Shown here: piece after piece, positions 34,102 to 45,681 of the stretch
Layout of the letters: every line of letters starts with the position of its first letter
How positions within the stretch are numbered: position 1 is the stretch's first letter
Origin: Cryptomeria japonica
Taxonomy: Eukaryota; Streptophyta; Pinopsida; Cupressales; Cupressaceae
Assembly (NCBI RefSeq): GCF_030272615.1
Contig: NC_081408.1
Location: forward strand, 200,346,341 to 200,410,340
Length of the DNA stretch: 64,000 bases
Direction: 5' to 3'
The notes under the pieces: model-generated
Database searches by the model: none
Told to the model about the DNA's origin: nothing
What the model saw: only the letters and a program-made list of their open reading frames with translations
Translations under genes and position numbers: made by a program

Positions 34102-35332
34102 TGTAGACACCTAAAATGGTCAACGCTTGCGGAGTCATACTTTAACATTTGCGCATTGCCTTATTTTAGGTTTTTGCGTAGCATTAACATTTCTCCTATG
34201 TCACGCACTTGATCTTTGTCATTTGTGAACATCGAGTCATTCTTCTACATTCTTCTATCATCTCGCCTTTGAATTTGGTCTTGTTGACAACAATCTTCAG
34301 TCATGATTTTGGTCGATCTTTGTCCTTGTCAATCTTGTCATATTGCGATCGATTCGTCATCGATCCTTGTCCTTTTCAATCATGTCAATTTGGTCAATTT
34401 GTCATTGATTTTTGTCAACCAACCTCAATCAAATCATTTATCAACACTGGTCATTTATCAATTCAAAATCATGATCGAATCGACATTAATTATCTATCAT
34501 CAAGACCTAATTGTCGCTCTTGCATGGCTAATTCATCTTCCAAGGTTTTATGATTTATTCATTTAATCTTGTTTGTCATTTTCCCTCTAGGTTAAATAAT
34601 TTATTTATTTATCCTAAGTCTTCTTATCACAATTAAATGTTTATTTAATTGGCTAATTAATTCCTCCTATTTTTGTAAATTAATTAATGAATGAGAAATT
34701 ATTAATTAATTTACCTAATTTGCATCAATTTCCTAATTTCCAAGTCATCATTTCTAACCTAATTTTCTAATTTCTCTTAAATTCCTAAATGTCTATTTCT
34801 ATTTCAAATTCATGTCATAAATTCTTGACATAGAAAATTGTCATAAATTGTCATAAAATCCTTGCATAGCAATTTGTCATAGACATGTCATAATTTTGCT
34901 ATTCTTGATTTGAATTTCCATTCGAATCACTATCATGCTAATCTTTTCATCTCTCCAATTCTTCTATAAATTGGATGAATTTCTTCAATCAAACCCCTTG
35001 ATTCCTAGCCGCTAATCCCTGATCAGATTATTGAACTTACACTTTGAGTATTCTTGAATATCAATCTTGCTTTCATAATTAGGTATATGCACTTGAAGGT
35101 GAGATCCACAACAAACCTATTGGGAGAAGAAAGAAGAACAATGGAGCCGCATCGAAGAAGCATCCAAATCGTCATCTGGTTTGCATGAATATTTGCTTTT
35201 GAATGCTTTGTTTTCATGTCTCTATTGAGTGTGCTTAGGATAGGTTCATTGCAATGAGTGCTCTTATGATTGAGTTATCATGTCTAGTGTTTTGATCTAC
35301 TTGTTTTGATGATTCCTATTTCCTATGCTACA
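34102..35332 (+). repeat. R1 3' LTR
   Basis: About 98.6% identical to 24,685-25,916 by eye. Most differences are transitions, and many cluster in the last 300 bp. Confidence 0.92.
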
Positions 35333-35337
35333 ATAAG
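35333..35337. repeat. R1 target-site duplication, right
   Basis: ATAAG, identical to 24680-24684. Confidence 0.9.
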
Positions 35338-35930
35338 CTCTTTATCTTCTCAGAGGTTAGATAGAAAGGGGAGAAAAAAATAGAGTAGAGGATTTTTCTT
35401 AAGTATTTTTGAGTTTCTTTTCATATCGAATCATGTAATGACTTCCAAAGTATGATGAAAAAAATATGTTATTCTGAGCATTTAGAGTTATTTTTGGGAA
35501 GCCTGGAATCACTCACCCAAGGGGGCCCACTTGGTGAGTGTTCCTATGCATTTATTAAGATTAGTTTTCTTTCCTTAGCTATAGTAGAAGTTCTTGCATT
35601 GACTATTCCTATAGCCACTAGAAACAGATCCACTGACTGTTCCTGCAGCCAAATCAAAATAGAGTAATTTTTGTTTATCAGCATTGAACTTATTCCAGTA
35701 TTTCTTTTATGAATTTATGCAAAAGTTTTCCTGTAGCCTTTCAATAGTTTGAAGTTTTGCATACCTTTTCTTCATAATGTTAGTTGTTGTAGTAATGCAG
35801 AATAGCTATTGCAGGAACTTAGTGCATATATAGTGCATACCCATTTCAAGTATTACATCTCTGGGTTGCAATCAAATGAGCACTAGCTATGGAAATAGTG
35901 ACTTTACCAAATGAATGTCCAAACTTTGGG
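35338..35930 (+). repeat. A1 3' LTR, second part (approximate end)
   Basis: It continues the sequence broken at 24,684. No ORF of note. It stops somewhere before the minus-strand copia gag remnant at 35,958; I cannot fix the CA end because the 5' LTR of A1 is not in the window. Confidence 0.45.
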
Positions 35931-35957
35931 TTGAGAATTCAACTAGAGTTATTATTC

Positions 35958-36870
35958 TTATTGTTGGGTTGAACAACTAGGATAGTTAGCAGCTATGTGG
36001 CCAATCTTGTTGCATGCAAAACATTTAAAAGGTAATTTACCTCTATATTTACCAGTGCCTCTAGGCAACTGCTTTTCCAATAATGCTTCAAGCTCCACTA
36101 AACTATCTTCATCATCAACATCTTTGTTGGATCTGGATTCATAACTATCACTAGTATCTCTACTTTTTCTCATAGATGGGTTAGAAACAGAAGCTCTAAA
36201 TGCAGACTCAGATATTTGTACACTACCATCATAATTGTTCAATTCAAAAGAGTAAATTTTCCAATGATGGAGTTAAGAGTTACCTTAGTTTTATCTATGG
36301 ACTTCAACTCTTGAATAGCTACAACTCAGATAGCGTAGACTGGTAGCAGGGTTCTCAGTACCTTACTGATCACTATGGCATCTTCCACTTTCCCTCCTAC
36401 ACTCTTAATTTCATTGACTATCTCTTTTATCCTTTGACCATACTGTTGGATATTCTCCCCTTCATCCATCCTCATGTCATCAATATTTCCTCTTAAACTC
36501 TCCTCTTTAGAAATCTTAACATGTTCATCACCGCTATAAATCTCTTCAAGTTTTTTGCCATACCTCTTATGCAGCCTCTAGACCGTGAACATCTACATAC
36601 TCAGCATCACACAGGGAATTGATAATGGCCTCTAATGCTTGATGATTTTCTTGTTGTTCTTTCTTTTGATCATTAGTCAAAATCCCAGTGGGTGCAACAT
36701 ATTTAGTATTGACATGTTCCCAATACTAACTTCCCAGATTCTTGATGTAAATTTTCATTCTAGCACTCCATATCCTATAGTTTTCTCTATTAAACTTCAG
36801 ACCTTCCTTCTTCATCGTGATCTACAAGATATTTTCCTCAATCTAGGCTAGATCTTAGAGGACCTGAGAT
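35958..36870 (-). pseudogene. C2 gag remnant with zinc knuckle
   Basis: The clearest part is 36,242-35,958: an acidic linker, then KCFACNKIGHIAANYP, a CCHC knuckle whose last Cys reads Tyr (TGT to TAT type change). Upstream (to about 36,870) the copia gag domain can be followed only through frameshifts, for example a stretch around 36,480-36,260 like the retrotransposon gag core of C1. The protein would form virus-like particles. Confidence 0.7.
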
Positions 36871-36882
36871 GCTCTGATACCA
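36871..36882 (-). promoter_or_regulatory. C2 primer-binding site (initiator Met tRNA)
   Basis: The minus strand reads TGGTATCAGAGC, two bases inside the LTR. This is the usual copia PBS. Confidence 0.9.
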
Positions 36883-36884
36883 AT

Positions 36885-38307
36885 TGATGGTATGATGAAA
36901 GAATAAGTATCCAGTAGATTACTAAGAGGGGGGTCAATCAATAAATAGAAAACCTAATACAAACTTTCCCAATCTCAATCTCAATCACACAAAGTAAACT
37001 TATCAATGAAATACCACTGTCAAGATAAAAACTCATAAGAAAACTAGTTGATGGATACAACAACTTAACAGTAAACTTGTAAACATCCAAATGCTTTATC
37101 ATATGTCAACATACTTCATTTCTCAATGCTTCCGGTTATCATGCATTATCAGAATAGTTAAGTAGCTAACCAAATCAACCATAAGATCATAACCACAAAA
37201 AAATTCACCACATGACACAAGTATTTTTGACATGGAAACCCAAATAGGTAAAAACCATGGTGAGATGGGACTCACAAGATAACTATCTTAACTCTTCTGA
37301 AGTTCATCCTGTTAGGAGCCAAGCCTGTTAAAGCTTTTATAAAAGTCCTATTAAGAACTGATCTTGTTAAGAATCACCTGATTAAGGGATTGACTACAAA
37401 TGCCTTGTTAGAAGCAAGAACCCTGTTAGGAGTAACCTTGGTAGAGTATTTAAAAATCCAAGCTAATGGATCACCTTGTTAGAGGGTTTGAGAAGTAACC
37501 AAGCTTGTTAGAGCTTACCTAGTTAGGGGATTTCAGTTTTGCTATAATTGTTAGAAAACAACAGGGGTTTTCTTGATCTGTCTGAATATCACTACACTTG
37601 CTTGATCAGATCTTTTTAAGCTCCTATCTACCTTTACTCAAACTGCAGACTCATCATCTACTTCGGCAACCACACACTCAACTGATCTTTGCCAACACCT
37701 CCAACTAGACAACTTCATCAACCTTATAAACAAATCAATTAGGTTGGTAACACAACAAAAACCTAATTCTCTCATAGAGATTACAAATAAGTCAGTTCAA
37801 GTATGATCATTGGATTACATAGAAATTTCTACACATCAATCAAGAAAACATCAACCGCTCCTTGATTACCGATTCATCGAGCTTAGTAACTCATCACATG
37901 CTTTGCATTAGATGTAATACACTTTTCTCATTACCTAGACAAAAATGTGCCAAAACATTTTGAACTTGTCTTCATACAAGGACCATGTGTGTCACCATCA
38001 TTATCACTCAACATCAGATCATAAGCCAACATAACCAATTCAACAACCTTAATCAGTTAGGGTTTAACAAAAACAACTGGTAGATTTTACCGGTTACATT
38101 ACATAGATAGGGTTTAACCTTTTACATCGGTTACTAGTTTAAATCACAAGCTTACATGTCGGTTTACACTGTCTTTCACAAATCTCTTCCTACCAATTAC
38201 AAGACCATATCAACAATAATAGAAATATCAACAATAGCATTACCGGTTAATTGACATCAATGACAACATAACATATCATTAATGCAATATTCATGCAAAT
38301 TCCAACA
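36885..38307 (-). repeat. C2 5' LTR
   Basis: In plus-strand reading it runs from TGATGGTATGATG to AAATTCCAACA (1,423 bp). The end CCAACA matches the ends of the C1 LTRs. No gene inside. Confidence 0.75.
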
Positions 38308-38645
38308 AGAACTTCCCAAAATACCTTTCCCTTTTGATTTATCCAGAGTAGTGGAAGTTTTTGCCTTAATAAATTCTTCATGGGAGGTGAGAAATTTTGG
38401 ATTCTTTTGGAAGAATTTGGACCAACCATCACTGGTCCCATCTATTACCTCATTGACCCTACCCATCATTCGGCTTATTTTCCCTGGTTTGCTAGTAAAA
38501 ACTGACATGTTAGCAACATCTATAAACCTCTTCATTTCCTCATTACTTATTTAACCACATAAATTCAAAAGTACTACTTCCTTGATCTCTCTATCTCTCT
38601 TGACTGCGTCAAGTCTTCTAGCATCTAATTTAATTTACAATTTGA
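38308..38645 (-). pseudogene. Minus-strand coding fragment flanking C2 and G1 (left piece)
   Basis: Open on the minus strand with stops at an apparent Trp: KLDARRLDAVKRDREIKEV, then NEEMKRFIDVANMSVF, and KSKGKGILGSS at the C2 junction. Lys/Glu-rich and hydrophilic, with no recognised domain. It may be the continuation of the fragment at 63,554-64,000, the two being separated by G1. It could be an ORF of a still older transposable element. Confidence 0.4.
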
Positions 38646-40150
38646 TGTAGAGGCCTTCTTACACCTAAGAAAAAGTCCAAAAGGTTAGGGTCTGACCCTT
38701 CAAATGATAAAAATGACCCTACAAAGAAGGACTCCACACCTTAAGGTTTTGAACTACTGTCCACTACTCAAGCCTAACACCTACTCAAGATGAGTAAATG
38801 GCTTCAAATTCTCTAACATGCCTCACTAGTGACTCCTGCTCTTAAGGGATTTGGAATTGGTCCATTCATGACTACTAAGGACTGTTCCAAGCATTGGTTT
38901 AGGGTTTTGTCTTCAAATCCTTATACCTCCTTTCGAAACCTAACCCTAGGCTAGTAGCACTATTTAGTGAGAGAATTGACCTTAACTCCAAAATCTTCCA
39001 CACACTCTAACAAGATACTCACCATTCCAAATAAACTTTTGGGAGTTACACTCATCCCCAAAATGGGTTGGCAAGATCTATAGCTTAAGGGTCTGAACCC
39101 CTTAGAAGCCTAGAGACCTAATTAGGGTGGTTAGGCCTAATTTACAAAGAAACCCCCATTGTCGGTATCCCAACTGCAACACCAATTTTATGAGCATGTG
39201 TAGAATGGTGAATAACCTCTAATTGCTAGGTTGCACACCTAGAATCCACCACTATTAGATTTTATGATGATTGTCTTAACTTTTCTTAAGGTAGTCACAT
39301 AGAGATGCCCACCTAGTTTTGCTTCTTTCTCCTCACAACCAAGTCTCCCTTCCAAAAAGCCATGAAAATGTTAAAATGCATAGGCCAATCCTACAATCCA
39401 CCTAAGGAAGAAACTTCTAGTTGACTATAATGCAAGATATTGCCATTTTTGGCTAAAACCCTAGCCAAGCCTATTACTTTCCAAGTTACAGTCAAAAAAA
39501 TTGAGGGTTCTCACTTCATAGAAACAATCAAAGCCTCATACCACCACCAAATCAAATATGATTCATTCCTCCATCTACTCCATGAATTATTTTGTCAAGT
39601 TCAAGCTGTTCAGGGATGTACAATCTTTGTAAACTCAAAATTTCTGGGAAAACTTAATTTTTTAGTATTTTATTGGTTTCAAACTTCAATCCAAAATCAC
39701 CCCTCTTCGGAATCATGTCCCCAAGGCTTATAGAACTCTCCAATGGTTTCTAACCTAATTTGGAAGAGTTTGGAGCCATTAAAAGGTTTACATCAACCGC
39801 ATTTTGAAAAGTTCCACTTTTGCACTCAAAAATTGCACTTTCAAAAGTTGTGTTTTTGCATAAAAAGTTGTTAAATTCTCTAAGGTTGGGATCCACACAC
39901 TTGGATCAACCAAACACCCCTAAAAAATCCTAAAAACCCATCAAAGACAAAACCAAACATTCCACTACCCCTATTGACCACATTGTCCTTATTGGCTTAT
40001 CAAATTGCCTAATTAGTGACATGGCTTTACATGGTGGGGTATTTATTGAATACATGAAACTTTCATAAACACAAGACACTAAGACAACCACTATGATCCT
40101 AGTATTCATCCTTAGAGCCATGATTTTCTTGTTGATGAGGTTCCCCTGCA
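38646..40150 (-). repeat. G1 3' LTR
   Basis: 1,505 bp, TGTAGAGGCC...CCCCTGCA in plus-strand reading, matching 62,051-63,553 throughout. No gene; ORFs within it recur in the other LTR. Confidence 0.88.
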
Positions 40151-40171
40151 CTATGCTCCCTAGGAGAAGAG
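40151..40171 (-). promoter_or_regulatory. G1 polypurine-like tract
   Basis: The minus strand reads CTCTTCTCCTAGGGAGCATAG directly before the 3' LTR. It is only partly purine, so the tract is diverged. Confidence 0.5.
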
Positions 40172-42026
40172 ATCTCAAGACCACTTGAGATCAGAATTTG
40201 GAGGTCGACACCATGGTTGGAAATTTGTTTATCTATCATCCAAACTACGTCAGAGTCTGGTTTGTCCTGCCAAGAAACTAAATACTTAATGTAGTCCTTG
40301 TTCCTTGTCCTCTTTGTGATTCTAGTGTCTAGAACCTTTCTCAACTTTGGTGAATCATACTTTGGAATATCATTGTCTGCTGCAACCTGCATTGGTTCCT
40401 CCACTTCATTTCTATCACCTTTGAAAAGTGTAAGATCACACACATTGAAAATGGGTGACAATCCAAGATCAAGGGGAAGTTGGATTTCATAAGCATTATG
40501 CCCATATTTCTTCAAAATCTGACATGGTCCAATATTCCTTTGCATGACCTTGGTGTATTTTCCTTTTGAGAGTCTCTCCTATTTCAAATGTACCCATACC
40601 AATTCCCCAACATAAAATTGTACATCTCTCTTTTTCTTGTTAGCATAAGCCTTGTATTTCACTATAGATTGTTGGAGATGAGATTTCACTTGGTCATGGA
40701 ATTCCTTAATGACTGATGCAAAAGCTTCACCATCTACACTAATGGATTCTTCTTTAGGTAATTCCCTCAAATCTAACACACCTCTTGGGTGGATGCCATT
40801 CACAATTTGGAAAGGAGACTTCCTAGTGCTTCTATTTATGGTATCACTATATGAGAATTCTACCTATGATAGTATATTGTCCCATTTCTCTCCATGTTGT
40901 CTTGTCAAACATCTTAATAGGTTCCCCAAGGACCTATTGACAACTTCACTTTGTCCATCTATTTGAGGATGGTAGGTTGATGAGAAAGCTAGGTTAGTTC
41001 CCAACTTCTTCCAAAGGGTCCTCCAAAAGTGACCTATGAATTTCACATCCCTGTCTAAAACTATATTTAATGGAAACCCATGTATCTAGACTATTTCTTT
41101 GAAAAACAAGTCTGCAACATATGAAGCATCATAAGAGGTTTTACATGGCAAGAAATGAGCCATTTTGCTAAATCTGTCCACCCCTACAAAAACATTGTCA
41201 AAACCCCTCCTTGTCCTAGGTAGACCCAACACAAAATCCATGCTTATGCCCTCCCATGGCCTAGAAGGAATGGGTAAGGGTTGGTAGAAGCCCGCATTGG
41301 TAGATTTTCCCTTGGATTTTTGACAGATTACACATGTCTCTACAAACTTCTTTACATCTACCTGCAACTTAGGCTTGTAGTAATGTCTTTTCACAAGGTC
41401 AAGGGTCTTGTCAAGACCAAAATGACCTGTCATTGCTCCACATTGCTTCTCCCTAATGATATTCAGTCTCATTAAACACTTAGGAATACACAACTATCCA
41501 CCTTTAAATATCAATCCATCTTGTATTAGAAATTCAAAAAATTCAACGTGATTCCAGTCACCAAAAGTCTTCATCAACATTATACATGTTCTTCAAGGAG
41601 TCAATGCCAACACTTTCCATCTTGATTTGATTGATAGTTAAAAACCTCCTTCTCAAGGCATCTGCAACTTTGTTCTCAACCCCCTTCTTGTGCTTGAGGT
41701 TGAAGGTGAAAGCTTGTAGGGTTTCTACCCATTTCATGTGTCAATGGTTTAACTTCTCTTCATTGTTTATGAAGGTTAGAGCCTGATTATCAGTAAAAAC
41801 TATGAACTCTTTAGGGAATAAATAGTGCCTCCACTTCTTCAATGACTGAACCAAAGCATACATCTCCAATTCATAGGATGAGTATTTCCTCTTGGCATCA
41901 TTTAGTTTTTCACTAAAAAAAGAAATTGGCCTTCCTTCTTGGCTGAGTACTTCCCCAATAGCCATGTGGCTTGCATCCCATTCCACCTAAAATATCTTGT
42001 TAAATTCAGGTAGGTAAAGGACTGGT

Positions 42027-42031
42027 TCTTC
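42027..42031. repeat. C1 target-site duplication, left
   Basis: TCTTC, identical to 59221-59225. It lies in the G1 RT-RNase H connection. Confidence 0.92.
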
Positions 42032-43093
42032 TATTAGGTCCTAGAGACAACTGAGAGGGGGGGGGAGGTGAATCAATTGTCTAACAAATTCAAACCAAAA
42101 ACAACTTAACCAACCTTAATTCGTAATACTGGTAAATCAGAATTCATGTCGGTACATAGTTTATCAGTTAATTATAGTACCGGTAAACATTAATGCATGA
42201 AACAAAAAGACAATAACATCCACTACACATAACACCAATGTTTGTACATGGAAACCCTGTAAGGGGAAAAACCATGGTGGAAAACTTTACCCACAATCAG
42301 ATGATACTACTCCAGATAGTATGTGTATACAAATGGGGTCTGCACATGCAGAAAGGCCAAGCACCTAAAGCTCACTACTCAAACACAAATAGGAGTCACA
42401 CTTACTACAATTGGATGGTTAAATCCAATAATAATGTACTACTCAAAATAGCATCTTCATATGTTGGATTTAGTACCGGTTTAGTTCTGATATGCCTTCA
42501 CAAAAACCTTGTTTTATCTTAAATGATGTCTACATGTATAGCTCTTCTTATTCTCGTATATACCTTCTTATAGTTCTTTTTCCCAATCACCTATTGATCT
42601 TACAAATAAGATCTTACATACATACCATAGCCTAAGACCAATTTTAGTAGGTCAGCTTTAAAACATTTTCCAATAAAATAATTATATGTAAATCAATAAC
42701 CGATGCAATATCCGATGTAAACATGTTGGCTTAATGCATTTACAATAGCAACAAAATCATCTCCAAAGCGTGTCGTGCTAATCTGGAATAGATAAGCTTG
42801 TCGGTGCATAACGTGGACCTATTTGCCTATAACAACAAATATGCAAATACAAATATACCAATGAACAATTCTACAAGATAAAGTGTCCAAACAATGTCTT
42901 CGACATAACTAGATGTTTTCCATGTCATTCCAAGTGTCGGTGAACAATATATCCTGCTGGTGTACTAGATACCAGTGACTGTGCATAGAGTCACTTGCTT
43001 GCCGATGAACATAACCATTTCTCCAAAGTACCAGAGTTGATAAGTGTTGATAGGTATTGACATCAATAAAAAAACCATACCGAAATACCAACA
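42032..43093 (-). repeat. C1 3' LTR
   Basis: Plus-strand reading TATTAGGTCC...ATACCAACA. The usual TG end is mutated to TA (compare TGTTAGGTCC at 58,162). Confidence 0.9.
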
Positions 43094-43107
43094 ATTTCCC
43101 CCTTTGG
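43094..43107 (-). promoter_or_regulatory. C1 polypurine tract
   Basis: The minus strand reads CCAAAGGGGGAAAT directly before the 3' LTR. Confidence 0.85.
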
Positions 43108-43530
43108 CATTGATGGCAACACAAGATGGAAAAACTATTAAAGTGCCAAAATAGAAATGCCAATTACCAAAAACCAACAATCTCCCAAAAGAGATCATAA
43201 CCAGAAATCAAAATTTAGATACAGAGAGTAATCAATCTCTCCAAAGTAACACTCTCTCCCCCTGAGAGTAACATGTGTTATCCTTGAGTTATTCCATATC
43301 AATCTCTCCTCCTTTGACATCAAATGCCAAAGCCAATACAAAAGCTAGGTTCAAATACAAAATACAAACCAATTCAGTATGCCAACTACTCCCCTTGAGA
43401 AGTAACTCTCCTCATCAAAGTCATAATAAAATATTTCTCTATTAGTTCTGCCAATTGATGACAAACATCAACTGTCTAAGTCTCTACCAGTGGGGGTACA
43501 ACCCCAAGCTAGTCTCTGAGATGTTCAAAA
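43108..43530 (-). pseudogene. C1 RNase H C-terminus and 3' UTR
   Basis: Across C3, the frame ...DIFTKPLPKE (48,675-48,700) continues as TFEHLRD-stop-LGVVPP at 43,530-43,484, the usual copia C-terminus. The remaining 375 bp down to the polypurine tract are non-coding. Confidence 0.85.
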
Positions 43531-43535
43531 GTTTC
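43531..43535. repeat. C3 target-site duplication, left
   Basis: GTTTC; the right copy at 48670-48674 is GTCTC, one mismatch. Confidence 0.8.
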
Positions 43536-44013
43536 TGTTGGTGTAAATAATTATTCATCATGGATATTATTACACTTACTTAAGTTTACTTAGGATAATG
43601 CATTTTCATAGTAGTTTGGGTATGAGACACTTGGGTGTTTGTGCCACATTGGGATAGTGTGTGTAGGAGAAATTCCACCTTTTATGGTGTTGATCTTGTT
43701 GTTACACTCCACTCTTGTTGTTACACTCCACATTCAGTGGGTGATCCACCTCATGTGGACTATTATATTATTTCTCCTACCTATCCACACCTATTTCCTA
43801 CCTACCCTTGTTTCTTATTGAGCCACATGTCATGTTTGTGTGCTCACATATCCCTAGCCTTGCCTATATAAGTAGGCTCATCTACATTGTATGTAACTAT
43901 TGAATCATGTTATTGATCATTTTCTATTGATGAGAATACAGTTTATTCTTGTCCCATATTATGTCTCTATTTTGTACATTTCATTGAGCTTTTGATCTTG
44001 ACAAAATCCAACA
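43536..44013 (+). repeat. C3 5' LTR
   Basis: TGTTGGTG...AATCCAACA. Contains a tandem copy of TGTTGTTACACTCCAC near 43,700 and a TATATAAGTAGGC TATA-like box near 43,865, which may be the transcription start region. Confidence 0.93.
43862..43872 (+). promoter_or_regulatory. Putative TATA box of C3 LTR
   Basis: CCTATATAAGTAGG is present in both LTRs, about 140 bp before the LTR end. Similarity to plant TATA boxes is the only evidence. Confidence 0.5.
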
Positions 44014-44025
44014 TGGTATCAGAGC
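44014..44025 (+). promoter_or_regulatory. C3 primer-binding site (initiator Met tRNA)
   Basis: TGGTATCAGAGC begins immediately after the LTR. Confidence 0.95.
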
Positions 44026-44325
44026 AATTGGGGCTTCATTGATTCGTCTTGAAGAGGCATTAGTGCGATGTCAAGAAGCAGATCTGAGGAGAAACATCTT
44101 TTGGAGGCATCCTAGACTAGATCTGACCCCGCCATTGCGTCTAGAAGGCCGTTTCCATGAATTTTGGTTATAAAGTCGGCCTATTTTGGTGAGAAAAATT
44201 TGTTCCCCAATTTTACCATAATCGTACAGATTTTCAAAATTTTGCATATTGTTCGAAAAAAAAAAATTTCCCTTTTCTGAAAATACTTTTCAAAATTCCG
44301 AAAGCAAAAAAAAATTGGAAAAATC

Positions 44326-44359
<34 letters not shown>

Positions 44360-45681
44360 AAAAAGTTTTTCGGGGTCCGCAGACCCCCCCTTGTGCAAAG
44401 TGTCCCTGCAGGTGTGCAGAGACCATACCCCGTGCTCCGTTCGTCGCTGTACCTTCTGACAGCCACGTACCTACCTACCGCCGACCGTACTTTGTCACTT
44501 CCACCGACGCCGAGCTCAGTGCCGCCACCTCCCGCAGGTTCCCTCGGCCTCCGACGCCGCCGCCCGCCAGCTGCCACCACGTCCCTCCACTCCGAACGCT
44601 TGCATCTCCTCTCCGGTGCCCTCCGTCGCTGTGCCGAGACCTGTAGACTTCGGCATTCGCTCGCTTTCACTAACACCCACTACCAAACGCCACCAAGCCA
44701 CCGCTTCCAGTCCGCCTCCGGCAGCCTCCTCCCGCCGGCAGTCGAGTCAACAAGACCGGCGAACCCGCGTCCGCCATGTGGCAGGTGGCCACTAGCCCAT
44801 GGGTAAAACCGTACACACAGTCAGCTACCGTATGCTGAGTCATCTACCACATCACCTGTGCCTAGTCAGCTTTTTGTATGGTATGGACGCCATGCCATTT
44901 GCCACACAGAGCGCCATGTCAACAATTTCTTACAGTCCGGCTGCACAGTCACCTACACAGTCAACTGTCCATACAGTACTGATGCCCAGTCAGCAGAGGG
45001 CGAAGTTTTTACGATGGTCATACAGTCGTCAAATTTAACACAGTGACTTGCTGATGTCAGCACCACATCAGCATTTTTCAAAAATTTGGCAGGCCCCTCT
45101 CATTTGCATTTTTGATTTTGCAGTTCAACTTCAAATGGCCATAACTTGCTCATTTTTGCTCCTTTTTGGGTGCAATTTTTTTTGAAATGGGCTAGAATTT
45201 CGTGGTCTCCGTAGTGGTGAAGAAATTGTTTGATTTTGATGCATGGATGTTTTAGAAAATGTAGTTTTTGGTGACTGTACCTAGGTAATCCCAGTTTTTG
45301 CAACTTCAGAGGCTTCATTTGGGGTCATACGACCTCCTTTTCAGGTGCCATTTTTTTTTTAAGTGCGTATTTTTTCATCTAATTTCACATGATCCTATCA
45401 GATTGATGCCATTATAAGTAGAAATTATACTTTCAGATTTTGGCCTTTTTTGGCTCTCTTGGTACTTATATATTTGCTTGAATCTCAGTTAGATTCATTG
45501 CACTATTGATTGAAGTCTCTTGTATCTCATTTGAGAAGTTATAAAATTTGCATCATAAGTCCACTTTGCCTTGTTTTGCAAGTGGCTCATTGTAATCGCA
45601 CTAAGTATAAAGTGTCAAAATCATCACTTTAGGGGGGTTATTTTGATTGAGTGAATTTGGGGGGGTGTCTCTTGTGCTTTT
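44026..45681 (+). other. C3 leader with GC-rich block (44,370-44,800)
   Basis: A poly(A) stretch (44,331-44,357) is followed by a hairpin-forming GGGGTC...GACCCC and then about 430 bp rich in CCG, CGCC and CpG, unlike anything else in the window. Both strands are open (plus 44,393-44,806; minus 44,676-44,329), but this is expected from GC-rich sequence, and no domain is recognised. Beyond 44,800 are repeated ACAGTCA(G/A)CT-like words. It may be a captured host fragment or a conserved untranslated leader. Confidence 0.6.

Larger units (their letters stand above)
24685..35332 (+). mobile_element. R1: complete non-autonomous LTR retrotransposon (LARD-like) with one long ORF
   Basis: Two LTRs (24,685-25,916 and 34,102-35,332) of 1,232 and 1,231 bp, both TG...CA, differ by about 17 substitutions and one indel by my eye count (about 1.4%). 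The 5-bp TSD ATAAG is perfect. A PBS-like TGG follows the 5' LTR and a polypurine tract precedes the 3' LTR. The 8.2-kb interior has a repeat-bearing leader, one ORF of about 957 codons with four stops and no frameshift, and a long 3' region. No zinc knuckle, protease, RT, RNase H or integrase is visible, so it would need enzymes from other elements. It belongs to the same broad family as R2. Confidence 0.92.
13687..35930 (+). mobile_element. A1: Athila-like Ty3/gypsy retrotransposon, interrupted by R1
   Basis: Plus strand: pol from mid-RT onward (13,687-16,317), second polypurine tract (16,581), partial ORF (16,827), 127-bp repeat array (17,318-18,560), long unknown ORF (18,849-22,503), second unknown ORF piece (23,301-24,049), 3' polypurine tract (24,051-24,060) and a 3' LTR starting at 24,062. 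R1 splits the LTR (24,685-35,332), and the LTR resumes at 35,338 to about 35,930. Gag, protease and the 5' LTR are not in the window: R2 abuts the RT at about 13,670. An extra region after pol is characteristic of the Athila lineage. The end of the LTR against C2 is approximate. Confidence 0.7.
35940..38307 (-). mobile_element. C2: 5' part of a Ty1/copia retrotransposon
   Basis: Minus strand: 5' LTR (36,885-38,307), initiator-Met PBS, then a decayed gag ending at a zinc knuckle near 35,960-36,060, where the element stops against the A1 LTR. Its LTR resembles that of C1 in layout, including a shared block (see findings). The rest of C2 may lie left of the window if A1 inserted into it. Confidence 0.7.
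40151..42031 (-). pseudogene. G1 pol, 3' half: RNase H, integrase, chromodomain
   Basis: RNase H at 42,026-41,741 (EWDASHMAIGEVLSQEG, TDNQALTFI). Integrase zinc finger near 41,440-41,310 (GHFGLDKT...CVICQKSKG; the first His of the HHCC set appears lost). The core at about 41,260-40,870 includes SMDFVLGLP, DRDVKFIGHFW and GQSEVVNR, giving D, D and E. The GPY/F-like region is at about 40,545-40,430. The chromodomain is at about 40,330-40,220 (ITKRTRNKDYIKYLVSWQ, then DVVWM). The chromodomain marks the chromovirus branch and would direct integration to chromatin. Frames are broken by several stops. Confidence 0.88.

Noticed and set aside
24685-35332. Segmental duplication as the explanation of the 1.23-kb direct repeats
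   Set aside because: TG...CA ends, polypurine tract, PBS-like site and 5-bp TSD show an LTR pair. The same holds for the repeats of C1, C3, G1 and G2.
44329-44676. Arg/Gly-rich minus-strand ORF and overlapping plus-strand ORF in GC-rich DNA
   Set aside because: GC-rich sequence has few stops in any frame. The minus-strand ORF ends in a poly-Phe run from the poly(A) tract. No homologous domain is seen, so it is kept only as an unusual leader block.
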